The notes under the pieces were generated by a model that did no database searches, was not told the origin of the DNA, and saw only the letters and a program-made list of their open reading frames with translations. Position numbers and translations under genes: made by a program. Shown one piece after another: positions 53,623-63,338 of a DNA stretch of 64,000 nucleotides (position 1 is the stretch's first letter; the number at the start of each line of letters is the position of its first letter). The DNA comes from a virus: the IMG/VR virus record IMGVR_UViG_3300037088_000559, positions 1-64,000 of that record; one strand, given 5' to 3'.

Positions 53623-56600
53623 GTGTTTGTCGGTTTCAAAGCAACGAACTTCGAGAAGCTCGGTGGCTTATTCTCCTTCCTTTTCACCGAGGATGTTCCC
53701 GACGGGTTTAGCCCCGCTCTCTCCAATATACGCTTCAAACCCGGCGCCGTGGAGTCGCGCCCTGGGCTAGGCTCTGGTGCCTGGTCCAAACCCGCCCATA
53801 CGTTCTACGGTTTAAGCCAATTCCTCGATAATTTGGGAACGCAGCATAACCTTACGCTCGACGAGTCGGGGAACATCGACCAGCAGCTCGGGATGGGCGT
53901 AACGTCGGTAGCTTTGGGTGTATGCCTGCCGGGATCGCGTTTATCCACCACCAGTCTCAATAACCGCCACTATATGGCGTTCTACCAGCCGGAGGTGCTG
54001 CCGGGGGGTTCGGTCGTGGCGCTCGATTCGCTCGGGAACCTCGATCCCGTCGCTCCCCTCGGCCCCGCGACTAAAGATCACCTCGGATCGACGGGTTATA
54101 TCACCGCAGGCTCGCCTACGATCACGAACGTCACCCAGATCCAAACGTGGTGCCTCGGCGACTTAATCGGCGACTCCCAGAACGCGATTGTGGGAACGAC
54201 GAACCCTACAACGCTCGCGTACGTCATCGCCGTCGATTACGTCAACAACACCCTCACCGTCTCGCAAAACGCCGTGAACGCGTCGAATCGCGGGCCGGAT
54301 TTCCTCAGTGCGACTTTATTCTACCCGTTGCTCTACGTCCAAGACGATGTTCTACCGGGGCAGATTATCGCTGCGGCGCTCGTTAATCCCGGGACGCTCT
54401 ATCACGCGGGCGATGTTTTAATGCCCACCGCCTTGGCGTTAGGCCCGATCTCGCTGTACGCGATCAACGCGCCCGGGACGGCGTATGCTATCAGTGACAC
54501 ATTCCTTCTGAATAATCCCTTGTATCCGGCTTCGGTTCTGGCCCAGGGGACTGTCACCTCCGTAGACTCATCGGGAGTAGTTCTCGCGTTCTATCTAACG
54601 ACGTTTGGTACGTTGTACTCCGTGGCGACGGGGTATGTGGCGGGTACGACTTTCGGCGCGGGGCACGGTTTAACCATCGACGTCACGGCGATTGGTACGG
54701 GCGGGGCGGGGACGGGCGGGACGATTACGATCAATACCGTAGACGCCATCACCGGGGCGATCCTCACCTACACCGCTAACTTCGCCGGATCGTACAACTG
54801 GTATCCGGGGGCGAGTTTCGCGCTCGCGGGGGGCCACGGGATAGGCGCGACTCTGACGATCACGCAAGTCGCCGATAGCACGTACGTCTCGGGGGAGATA
54901 TCGGCGGGTTTGCATGGGATTGCCGTATCGTTCCGCACACGGTCGGGGGCGTATACCGAACCGTGCGCGTTGTGCTTCTGGGAGGCGGCGGGTAACAGAA
55001 AGGTCGTGGTGAGTTATGCCAACGCGCAGTTTGATCTACTCAATACGTACGATCCCACATATACGGCGCTGACGTTCTTCTTCACCCAGGCCGATGATCT
55101 CCACATCTATCAAATCCCAGCGTCGATTGTGGGCGCTTCCAATTTGCTGACCGTAATCTTCGATTTCTACGATACGGACCTTACGGGTGGTGATTTGCAG
55201 GATAACCTCTACGACAACGAACGTCTCAGCGACCAGGCGGGTTTAACTCAATACAACTCGCGTTTAGTAACGTGGGGCGGCCTCGCAACACTTGATCTCG
55301 CCGGTATGGATCTCCTCGGGATCCTTGAACCGGGCTCGCACGCTTTCAAGGTTCCCTACGGGTGGGCGCCGGGGACTAATAATCACGCGGCTTTGTACTG
55401 GGAGGATAGTGTCGCAGGGCAGAACCCCGGCGCGCGTCCGGGGGTTATAATTCTCGCCGATGGAGCGACGGCAACGGTCGGAGAAATATGGCAATCGGAG
55501 GCGGCTTCCGTTATGCGCCCCTTAACCTCGTACACCGTACGCTTATGGCTCAAGCAGATGGGCGGGATGAACGCCGGGGCACTGGCGATTAACCTCATCG
55601 GGACGAATATCGGCGGGGGAACAGGCGCGACGGCCGGCTTCGTTATCCCCTACACGTCGCTTACAACCTCTTGGCAGCAGTTCGAAGGGGCGATCTGCAC
55701 GGCGTCGGATATACCCGTGGGCACCGTGAACAATCAAGTCGCCGTAGATCTACGCTTGCGGATCGCGCTCACAGGGACCGCCGGACCCTTCGGTACGGGC
55801 GTGATCATATCGCGTTTGCAGATCTATCCGACGGCGGCGCCGTACGACGCATCCGTTATCCGATTCTCCGATCCTTATAACGCCGACCGCTTCGACGGGA
55901 TCAGCGGGTTTCAACAGGTTACCAAAGACGACGGCGAGCGCGTAACCTCGTGCCGCACTCTACGCTGGTATTTCTACATTCATAAGGAACGGTCGATGCA
56001 CGTGACATTCGACGATGGGCAGAATCCCCCGTCGTTGTGGACTTCTAATCTTGTGGATTCGTCGGCGGGAGCGGCTTCGCCAAACGCAACGCTGGCGACG
56101 GAATCGTTCATTATATCGGCGGCGCGTCCTGGCGCATATGTGTTCTTCGGTGGCAAGCCCACGAAACTCTCGCAGGAGATTCAGACCACGTGGGATCGGA
56201 TCAACTGGACGTATGCGTCGGTGATACATATCGCTCTGGACCCTCGCCTGCACATCGTTTATATGCTCGTGCCGCTCGATGCCGAGACCATACCGAGCGC
56301 GGCTTTGATCCTCGATTATACGGAGGGTTTTGGGCAGGAGGATGAGCCGGGCGGGCGTAAGTGGGGATTCGATCAGTATCCCAGGAACGTAGGGCACACC
56401 GGCGTTGAGTTCGTGACACCCCACGCGCCGGTGTTGCCCCATACGATCAACGTCCTGTCGATTCTAATCGGCGAATCCCCCACCCACACTCAAAGCACGT
56501 GGTTCGCAGGTACGTCGATCGCTTCCCCGGGGACGGCGAAAGTTTACCTATTGGGTGCCCAGGGTGATCTCGACGACGGTCTCGCCGTCGATTCGTTTTA

Positions 56601-56943
56601 CGAGACCTCGTATGCGCGCGCCACCCCTAACGGTACGTCGCTGTTCGGCGGAATCGCGTATACGCTGGCGGGATCGGGAACGTTGCTCAACTCACTGTTA
56701 CCGCTGGGATCGCAAGCGGGTGATTCGCGCGAGGCTATTCTCCAGCCGCAGACTATGGACCTGCCGTTAACGCGCGATTTGGAAGTTTACGCCGATCTGG
56801 AGACGGAGCGGGCGCGCGCGCGCTTCGAGACGAATCATCTACAACCCGCCGTGGAACAGAATCCCCCAACTGCGTGCGATTACTTTCAGGTGAGGCGGGT
56901 GGGGATATACGCCGCGCCGTGGGCTCCCCAGAGGGTGCATTAA
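53623..56943 (+). CDS. large tail protein, nozzle (tail tubular B-like) candidate
   Basis: 1106 residues if started at GTG 53623 (GAGG 7 bases upstream). The frame is open to 53278, but that upstream part is an antisense-like translation of the previous gene. The N-terminus (FVGFKATNFEKLGGLFSFLF, SNIRFKPGAVESRPGLG) has the RPG-x-E/V-x-x-RPG pattern typical of podovirus tail nozzle proteins, followed by about 900 residues of beta-sheet. The C-terminal part (YADLETERARARFETNHLQP) is helical. It should form the tail tube tip. Confidence 0.65.
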   Translation: MFVGFKATNFEKLGGLFSFLFTEDVPDGFSPALSNIRFKPGAVESRPGLGSGAWSKPAHTFYGLSQFLDNLGTQHNLTLDESGNIDQQLGMGVTSVALGVCLPGSRLSTTSLNNRHYMAFYQPEVLPGGSVVALDSLGNLDPVAPLGPATKDHLGSTGYITAGSPTITNVTQIQTWCLGDLIGDSQNAIVGTTNPTTLAYVIAVDYVNNTLTVSQNAVNASNRGPDFLSATLFYPLLYVQDDVLPGQIIAAALVNPGTLYHAGDVLMPTALALGPISLYAINAPGTAYAISDTFLLNNPLYPASVLAQGTVTSVDSSGVVLAFYLTTFGTLYSVATGYVAGTTFGAGHGLTIDVTAIGTGGAGTGGTITINTVDAITGAILTYTANFAGSYNWYPGASFALAGGHGIGATLTITQVADSTYVSGEISAGLHGIAVSFRTRSGAYTEPCALCFWEAAGNRKVVVSYANAQFDLLNTYDPTYTALTFFFTQADDLHIYQIPASIVGASNLLTVIFDFYDTDLTGGDLQDNLYDNERLSDQAGLTQYNSRLVTWGGLATLDLAGMDLLGILEPGSHAFKVPYGWAPGTNNHAALYWEDSVAGQNPGARPGVIILADGATATVGEIWQSEAASVMRPLTSYTVRLWLKQMGGMNAGALAINLIGTNIGGGTGATAGFVIPYTSLTTSWQQFEGAICTASDIPVGTVNNQVAVDLRLRIALTGTAGPFGTGVIISRLQIYPTAAPYDASVIRFSDPYNADRFDGISGFQQVTKDDGERVTSCRTLRWYFYIHKERSMHVTFDDGQNPPSLWTSNLVDSSAGAASPNATLATESFIISAARPGAYVFFGGKPTKLSQEIQTTWDRINWTYASVIHIALDPRLHIVYMLVPLDAETIPSAALILDYTEGFGQEDEPGGRKWGFDQYPRNVGHTGVEFVTPHAPVLPHTINVLSILIGESPTHTQSTWFAGTSIASPGTAKVYLLGAQGDLDDGLAVDSFYETSYARATPNGTSLFGGIAYTLAGSGTLLNSLLPLGSQAGDSREAILQPQTMDLPLTRDLEVYADLETERARARFETNHLQPAVEQNPPTACDYFQVRRVGIYAAPWAPQRVH

Positions 56944-56944
56944 A

Positions 56945-59449
56945 ATGACAACGTTAAAACGCTTGCTTACGATCCTCGCATGGTTTGCGCTTGCGGTGCC
57001 GTTATTCGCCACGCAGATTACCCTCAACGCTAATCTCGCGGATATCACGGGTACGGCGGTGACTTCCAAGGCGTACATGACCTTCACGCTTCAGAACACC
57101 GTGACGCAGATCCCGGTGGTCACGGGAGGCGGGGCGGTTATAGTACCTGCCGGTCCTCAATATCCCGATAACACGGGCCTCGTAAGCGTCTCGCTGACCG
57201 CCAACGACACGATCACGCCGATCGCGACGTATTATAGGATATGTGTCTTCCAGAATGGTTTACAGTATCGCTGCAACGATTATCTGATCTCGACCGTTCA
57301 CGGGCTAACCCAAGTTCTATCGACGCTTACGCCGCTCAATCCTCCGCCCGCCCCCGCGCCGCCGCTCGCGACCGTACCCCCCAACGAGGGAGGCACGGGC
57401 GCAACATCAAATCCCCCGGTGCACGGTGTCGCTGTTGCCGAGGGTGCGTTGCCATTCAACTTTATACCGCCGACGGGTTTGAATCAGTGTTTTATCGGCA
57501 GCGCCGGGAGCGATCCGTTGTGGGGATCGTGTTCCGGGTTACCATCGTCCCCGCAGATTGGGAACGGCGTGACGATGCTGGACGCCGCATCGTTCGCGGG
57601 GGGTTCGTCCACGGGTGGGATACAGGAGGCGATTAACGCCGTAACATCACCGGGTGAGGTGTACGTTTCGGCGCTGGTTAACGCGACGGCTGCGATCACG
57701 ATGAAAGCGGGTGTAAATGTCCGGTGTCTTGGGGATAACGTCGGCGTGACCTTCACGGGGGCGACGGATGGGTTCGTTTGGCCCAGCACGGCGGGACAAG
57801 CGCGTTTATACGGGTGCCGGGTTATCGCCGGAAACGCCTCGAACGGCAAGGCGCTGGATATCGAGGACGCGATACTGGCGGCGGGGAACGTGGTGGTAGA
57901 AGACGTGCGGGTTACGTCCGACAACCCCCCGACGCACGTATGGGCTTACGGGACGTTCCTTGAGAACGCGCTTCTGGAGCGGTTTGTCCGGGTCTTTTTT
58001 GAATCGGCGACGGTTCATATCCATACCGAGGGGGTATCGAATAGCGTAGACTTCGATTCGATCAACCTTACGTCGAATATCGCCGGAGTGACCTACGTGG
58101 ATATCCAAGGAGGCGAACCTATAACCTTTTTGGGTGGGGAGATCGAGGGAAACGCGTCGGGTGAGCTGGTAAAGGTCACGCAGCCGGGGGCGGCGGCGAC
58201 GTTGGTGCGCTTCATCGGAACGGCCTTCGAGAACGCCAACGCCGCGGGGATAGGGATACACGCGAACGGCGCGGAGGTTGACTGTACGAGTTGTCAGATT
58301 CATGCGGCGACGCAGTTAGGATTCGTGATCGGCGATGTGTCGGTGACGCACCATTGTAAGGTTGTTGGTGGAGGGATATCGTCGTGGACACTGGGGGCGA
58401 ACGCTTCCGAGAACACGATCCAGGGGTACGATTACACAGGGTCAGATCCGGTGGATAGCAGCACGGGATTCAACGTACTCCTCAATAATAACCGCGTCAC
58501 GGATCTTGCCTTCTACCCTACGCAGTCTTTACTTGTGGGGCCGGGCGGGTTTAAGTTCGTACCGCAGTCCACGGCCTCGACCCCGGTTCAATTCTTGCAG
58601 GCGACTGGAAGCACCCACGACCTCACGCAATGGCTCGATTCCGGCAGCGTGGTGCAGGCGGGGGTTACCAACGCGCTTCAAATATACTCGAATGCCGGAT
58701 TCACCGTGGGCGCCAATACGATCACCAACGGCGGAGGGAGCCTTACGTTCGCCAGTCTCCTCCCCATCTTCTCGCAGAATAACGCGAACGTAGGGACACT
58801 GATCCCTATCCATCGTTTCCTTGCTCCTAATGCGCCCCTAGCGACGGCGGGTTTAGGTCCGTATATCAACATCGGAATCGCCAGCTCGACGGACAACTCC
58901 GGCGCGGTGGGGTTCGCGAATCTGGGCGTGGGCACTACCGCTAATTATATGTGGCTGGGGATATACGGGCGTACTCCCGCGCTTTCCATATTTGGCTCGG
59001 GTGTGGGTATCGGAACGGGAGCAACCGCCCCACCGGCCGGTGGGTTGGGGGTCTCGGGGAATATGCTGGCGGGCGGAATAGTGGATGGTTTAACCTTTGT
59101 AGGTGTTACGACGGGGCCGGCGATTACCTTGGGCGCGACGTATAAGTCCGAGGATGTGTTCAACCAAGACCCCACGCCTGCGGAAGCGGTTACTTTTGCC
59201 TTGCCTCCTGCCGAGAAAGGGCGGAAGGAGTGCGTGGCAAATAGCGATGTAGCAGGTACGCCCGACACAGGTGTGCTTCGAGTTGACGCCGACGGCGCGG
59301 GTCAGTATATCCACTACAATGGCGCCCGGAGTTTAACGGGAGGATACATTATCTCGAACGGCGCTGCCGGAGATAAGGGTTGTTTTATAGCCACCAGCGC
59401 TACGGACTGGGAATTCTATCCGCAGCTCGGGACGTGGACACTGCACTAA
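56945..59449 (+). CDS. tailspike with signal-like N-terminus and pectate-lyase-type beta-helix
   Basis: 834 residues. MTTLKRLLTILAWFALAVPL then FATQ looks like a Sec signal peptide. After an N-terminal beta domain (residues 25-130, with LQYRCNDYLIS) and a Pro linker (PPPAPAPPLATVPPNEGGTG), residues about 195-510 have right-handed beta-helix rungs (VTMLDAASFAGGSSTGGIQ, LYGCRVIAGNASNGKALDIE, VTYVDIQGGEPITFLGGEIE). Such spikes bind and may cut surface polysaccharide. The C-terminal 300 residues look like fibre and trimerisation domains. Confidence 0.78.
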   Translation: MTTLKRLLTILAWFALAVPLFATQITLNANLADITGTAVTSKAYMTFTLQNTVTQIPVVTGGGAVIVPAGPQYPDNTGLVSVSLTANDTITPIATYYRICVFQNGLQYRCNDYLISTVHGLTQVLSTLTPLNPPPAPAPPLATVPPNEGGTGATSNPPVHGVAVAEGALPFNFIPPTGLNQCFIGSAGSDPLWGSCSGLPSSPQIGNGVTMLDAASFAGGSSTGGIQEAINAVTSPGEVYVSALVNATAAITMKAGVNVRCLGDNVGVTFTGATDGFVWPSTAGQARLYGCRVIAGNASNGKALDIEDAILAAGNVVVEDVRVTSDNPPTHVWAYGTFLENALLERFVRVFFESATVHIHTEGVSNSVDFDSINLTSNIAGVTYVDIQGGEPITFLGGEIEGNASGELVKVTQPGAAATLVRFIGTAFENANAAGIGIHANGAEVDCTSCQIHAATQLGFVIGDVSVTHHCKVVGGGISSWTLGANASENTIQGYDYTGSDPVDSSTGFNVLLNNNRVTDLAFYPTQSLLVGPGGFKFVPQSTASTPVQFLQATGSTHDLTQWLDSGSVVQAGVTNALQIYSNAGFTVGANTITNGGGSLTFASLLPIFSQNNANVGTLIPIHRFLAPNAPLATAGLGPYINIGIASSTDNSGAVGFANLGVGTTANYMWLGIYGRTPALSIFGSGVGIGTGATAPPAGGLGVSGNMLAGGIVDGLTFVGVTTGPAITLGATYKSEDVFNQDPTPAEAVTFALPPAEKGRKECVANSDVAGTPDTGVLRVDADGAGQYIHYNGARSLTGGYIISNGAAGDKGCFIATSATDWEFYPQLGTWTLH

Positions 59450-59510
59450 ACGGGTGACAACGCACTCAATCCCTATGTTAAAATGTTACTGTATCGAAGC
59501 GAGGCTCACA

Positions 59511-62500
59511 ATGAACAAACGGCGTAATCGACTTATTGGCTTGGGAACGTTGGCGATCCTGCTCCTCGCTTCGTTGAGCTTCGGCCAGAACCTGCCCGTT
59601 GCAGGCAATCAAACCGATCGTATCCAACCCCACACGATCCCTCTACCAACGGGGCGTTTAGTAGGGACGGTTTACACGACAACGAACGCCGCCTCGGCGA
59701 CCGATTGCACCGCGGGAGGCGGTTCAACGGTGCATATGTGCCTGTGGAACGGTGCGGCGTGGGTAACGGCGAGTGGGAGTGGCGGCGGCGTCGGGACGGT
59801 TACGAGCGTCGGTCTGGCGGGAACGCCGAGTCAAGTCACGGTCACAGGAGCGTCGCCCATTACCGGATCGGGAAGCTGGACGCTGAGCCTTCCGAGCACA
59901 ATCAATGTGAACGCGCAGACGGCAACAGCGCTGGCGGCTGCCGGTACGGACTGTGGACCGAATCAATATCAATACGGCTCGGATGCCAGCGGGAACGCTC
60001 TTTGCACAACTTTGCCTACACAAACAGGCTCTCAGTATATCGCCCCGCAGCCTGTCACCGGATGCGGAGTTGAATGGACAGGGCTGCTTACATTCACCGT
60101 GGGGGCCTGCACTTACACGATTGGAGGAGTTACACAGACCAGCGCGGTGACGGCCTTGACGCTCACCGCCGCGAATGGCAGCAATCCTAGAATCGAGCTT
60201 ATCTACATCGATGGGGCCACAAACACCGTAACTTTCGATGCGGGAACTCCCGCGCCAAGTCCTGCCGTCCCGACTGAAGACCCCAGCACTACTCTGGAAT
60301 TGACTTCGGTTTACGTGGACACCAGCGCCACGGTGCCCACCAACGCCACGAAGTACGACATCTATCACTCGGACAGCGCCGATTGGACGGCCACCACAGG
60401 GGGAACGAACAGCGCTCGCGTTAACACGAATTCAACCAGCAACCCTTACACGGGCGATCCAGTGGAAGTCCTGCACGACATTGAGTTCGGCACCAGCGGG
60501 GTCGTGAACAGTACCACCTACGCGCAATTGGCCTATTCCTCGGCAGTGGACATCAGCACGGTCAACAATCTGGTTTTCTATATCCGAAACAAGGCCCTAT
60601 GGGTCGCTACTCGTTCTATCACAATTCAGTGGCTCTCGACGGGCACCGCAAAGGGGCAAGCGGTCGTTCTGAGCAACGGAGCATTCGGCTTCAACGCCAC
60701 AACTAACTTCACGACCTACCAGCAGATTTCTATTCCGACTTCGATATTTGGAATCGCGGGGGTTGCGGTCAATGACTTGCGCTTCACGGTGAGCGGCACG
60801 GGCACAGCACTGACCGGCTTTTACATTGACGATGTGACCCTGCAAGGTGGCAACACTGGCCTTCCCCTCCCCGCCACGCTGATGAATTTCAAGGGAACGT
60901 GGAATTCCACGGCATCTTATCAAGCGAACGATACAGTGGTGAGCGCTGGCATCGGATATGTAGCTTTGGTCCCCAACGTCAACGTTGCGGTCACGACAAC
61001 GGCAACCTGGGCGGCGGTGGGCAAGGCTGGAACAGTTACTTCCGTCGCCGTGAGTTCGCCTCTCGGTGGTGGTCCAATTACAGGTTCAGGGACTTTAACT
61101 TGTGCCACTTGCGCAATCGGACCAGGAACCTCGACAGCTAATCACTTAGCAAAATTCTCTGGGGTTGATGGTTTAACCTTGGCTGATGGTGGAATAATCC
61201 CTGCTGGCAACCTTACCGCTACCACGCCGACGGCGAACGGCGTGATGACAGGCGCGGGAACCCAAGCCCTCAATGTAACCGCTGCTGGGAAAACGGGACA
61301 GGTTTTTACCTCGACGAATGCCGCGCAACCGGCCTTCGCGTCACCCGGCATCGGTAAGGGCAACGGAGGGGCAGATGTTACCGGGGCTTCTTATCTCCTT
61401 AAGTGTGACAGTAGCACGGCGATTCTTGACCGTGGAACCGAGGTGGTATTCGCCTCGGGTGCAAGTACGCCGGTTGTGCCTGATCCTACCGACACAGGTT
61501 GCGGCGCGAGCTACGCCGTCAAGGTTCTGGACAAAAATGCGGGTTCCCTTGTCTTCGGACGTGAGACGAGCGCTACGACGTTTGATGTGTACGGTGGAGC
61601 ATCTACACTGCTCGCGCAAACATCTTTTACTTTGACCAATAGCCAGTCGGCTGTCGTGGCTGCCGACAGCACGACCCATTACATCGTGACGGTTACGGGC
61701 GGAGCCAGCGGCCTCAGTAGCGTCGGCCTCACCACGCCCACTGACATCCTCACCACGACGGGCTCGCCATTGACCAGCAACGGCACGCTGGCGGTGACAA
61801 AGGCCATCCAATCACCTAACACTTTTTGGCGTGGCGGCACTTCGGCTTCAACTGGTAATATTGTTCAATCCAATACGGGATTTGCAAACGCCCCCAGTAC
61901 ATTGACGGTTAGTTTCAATAATCCCAATACAGCAGGGGACCTTTTGATTGTTGCGTCTGCCGCAGATGCTTATTCGCAGACAATTTCAAGTACCAACGAA
62001 GGAAGCTCCTGGACGGCCCTACCTCAGCAAGTAGCCGGGTTTAGTTTAATGGTTTGGTATACCTGCAACGCTGTAGGGGGGGCCAATTCTGTCACTGTTT
62101 CTGGACTCGGCGGGAATGCTACCGCTATTGCTATTGCTGAAATATCCGGGAATCCCACGTCAGCCTGTCTTGACCTAAGTGTTAAAGATGGCGGATACCC
62201 GCGTTCTACTTTAAGCGTCACAACCGCTGGTACTGCAGGACAAGCAACGGAGCAAGTAATTGCCTTCGGGAGTACCGCCAATGGCTTTTATTCTGGAGGA
62301 TTTCTCGCCTCACCCCCGCCTCTGTCTCCCGGACCTGGATATCTACTGGTAAACAGTGCCTTAGACATGAGCGACAATCCCGGCTTATATTTGCCTGTCT
62401 ATACTCTTTCGACGAATACCGGATTGAGTGGGACTCAAACAGCAGCGATAACCTGGAATCCGGCTTCCACAGGACATCTGGATAATACACAATCAGGTTT

Positions 62501-62945
62501 GTCGCTTTACCTTCTAACTTTCAAATTAAATACGTCTAACAGTAGTATTCCTCCAGTTTTCGGCCCTCTTGTTGCTGCGGATATGCCCGCGCATACTCCG
62601 ATAGCTGCTTTTGTGTCTACTTCTACGGCACAAACAACAGCCTTGACAGCATCATCAATGACGACAGTGGGTTCTGTGGCAGCCCTCTATGAATTCAAGG
62701 GTGAAATCAACTGCACCACGTCAAACGCCACGGCGACTGCAATTCTCACGGTCGGCTATACCGATACCTCAAACACAGCGCAAACCCCATCGGTAACAGC
62801 GGCATGTACAACGCTTGGCACGCTTTCCGTGGGAAATCTTGACCTGCTTATTCGGGCGAAAACGAATACGACAATCACTTACGGCGTGGCCGTCGCAAAC
62901 TCGCCCACTTACGATGTTGATGTTAGACTAGAACAATTACCTTAA
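59511..62945 (+). CDS. long fibre/adhesin with signal peptide
   Basis: 1144 residues from ATG 59511 (GAGG 6 bases upstream); an ATG at 59454 has no ribosome site. MNKRRNRLIGLGTLAILLLA then SLSFGQ is a signal peptide with cleavage near residue 25. The mature protein is Thr/Ser/Gly/Ala-rich beta-sheet, with a lamin-like or carbohydrate-binding section at about 300-450 (NLVFYIRNKALWVATRSITI) and a repeated GTVTSVGLAG / GTVTSVAVSS collagen-like spacer in two places. Likely a receptor-binding fibre. Confidence 0.7.
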   Translation: MNKRRNRLIGLGTLAILLLASLSFGQNLPVAGNQTDRIQPHTIPLPTGRLVGTVYTTTNAASATDCTAGGGSTVHMCLWNGAAWVTASGSGGGVGTVTSVGLAGTPSQVTVTGASPITGSGSWTLSLPSTINVNAQTATALAAAGTDCGPNQYQYGSDASGNALCTTLPTQTGSQYIAPQPVTGCGVEWTGLLTFTVGACTYTIGGVTQTSAVTALTLTAANGSNPRIELIYIDGATNTVTFDAGTPAPSPAVPTEDPSTTLELTSVYVDTSATVPTNATKYDIYHSDSADWTATTGGTNSARVNTNSTSNPYTGDPVEVLHDIEFGTSGVVNSTTYAQLAYSSAVDISTVNNLVFYIRNKALWVATRSITIQWLSTGTAKGQAVVLSNGAFGFNATTNFTTYQQISIPTSIFGIAGVAVNDLRFTVSGTGTALTGFYIDDVTLQGGNTGLPLPATLMNFKGTWNSTASYQANDTVVSAGIGYVALVPNVNVAVTTTATWAAVGKAGTVTSVAVSSPLGGGPITGSGTLTCATCAIGPGTSTANHLAKFSGVDGLTLADGGIIPAGNLTATTPTANGVMTGAGTQALNVTAAGKTGQVFTSTNAAQPAFASPGIGKGNGGADVTGASYLLKCDSSTAILDRGTEVVFASGASTPVVPDPTDTGCGASYAVKVLDKNAGSLVFGRETSATTFDVYGGASTLLAQTSFTLTNSQSAVVAADSTTHYIVTVTGGASGLSSVGLTTPTDILTTTGSPLTSNGTLAVTKAIQSPNTFWRGGTSASTGNIVQSNTGFANAPSTLTVSFNNPNTAGDLLIVASAADAYSQTISSTNEGSSWTALPQQVAGFSLMVWYTCNAVGGANSVTVSGLGGNATAIAIAEISGNPTSACLDLSVKDGGYPRSTLSVTTAGTAGQATEQVIAFGSTANGFYSGGFLASPPPLSPGPGYLLVNSALDMSDNPGLYLPVYTLSTNTGLSGTQTAAITWNPASTGHLDNTQSGLSLYLLTFKLNTSNSSIPPVFGPLVAADMPAHTPIAAFVSTSTAQTTALTASSMTTVGSVAALYEFKGEINCTTSNATATAILTVGYTDTSNTAQTPSVTAACTTLGTLSVGNLDLLIRAKTNTTITYGVAVANSPTYDVDVRLEQLP

Positions 62946-62956
62946 GGAGAATTCAT

Positions 62957-63286
62957 ATGTCAGCAATCACAGTCAACAAACTCGTTAACGATCAGCTTCT
63001 CATCAGCGACCTTATTGTGTTGGACAAAGATGGGAAGTCTGCGCAGGATGTCACAACCAAACTGAATATCGTTTCTGGACCTGCTGGAGGGCTTGGCCCG
63101 CTCATTATGACAATGAGCGGATTAGTTTCCGTCTGCACCGTTGCGGGGGCATATCAAATTACGCTGACATCGACCAATTCCGCAGGCTCGATCACCTCGG
63201 ACGCGGCGGGAGATACTGATGGGACGGTTGATGCAATCATTGTGGTTATTCCTGCTCCAGCTTCTCAGACCTTCAAACTCTCGTAA
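62957..63286 (+). CDS. small Ig-like beta-sandwich protein
   Basis: 109 residues, TAAGGAGAATTCAT before ATG. NDQLLISDLIVLDKDGKSAQ, GAYQITLTSTNSAGSITSDA and IIVVIPAPASQTFKLS show an Ig-like (PKD/BIG-type) beta-sandwich. Probably an accessory fibre or capsid-surface protein that helps attach to carbohydrates. Confidence 0.6.
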   Translation: MSAITVNKLVNDQLLISDLIVLDKDGKSAQDVTTKLNIVSGPAGGLGPLIMTMSGLVSVCTVAGAYQITLTSTNSAGSITSDAAGDTDGTVDAIIVVIPAPASQTFKLS

Positions 63287-63338
63287 GGTCAAGGCGCCAA
63301 AGAAGCAAAGCTGGCGGTACTCATAGGAGAGGTCTACT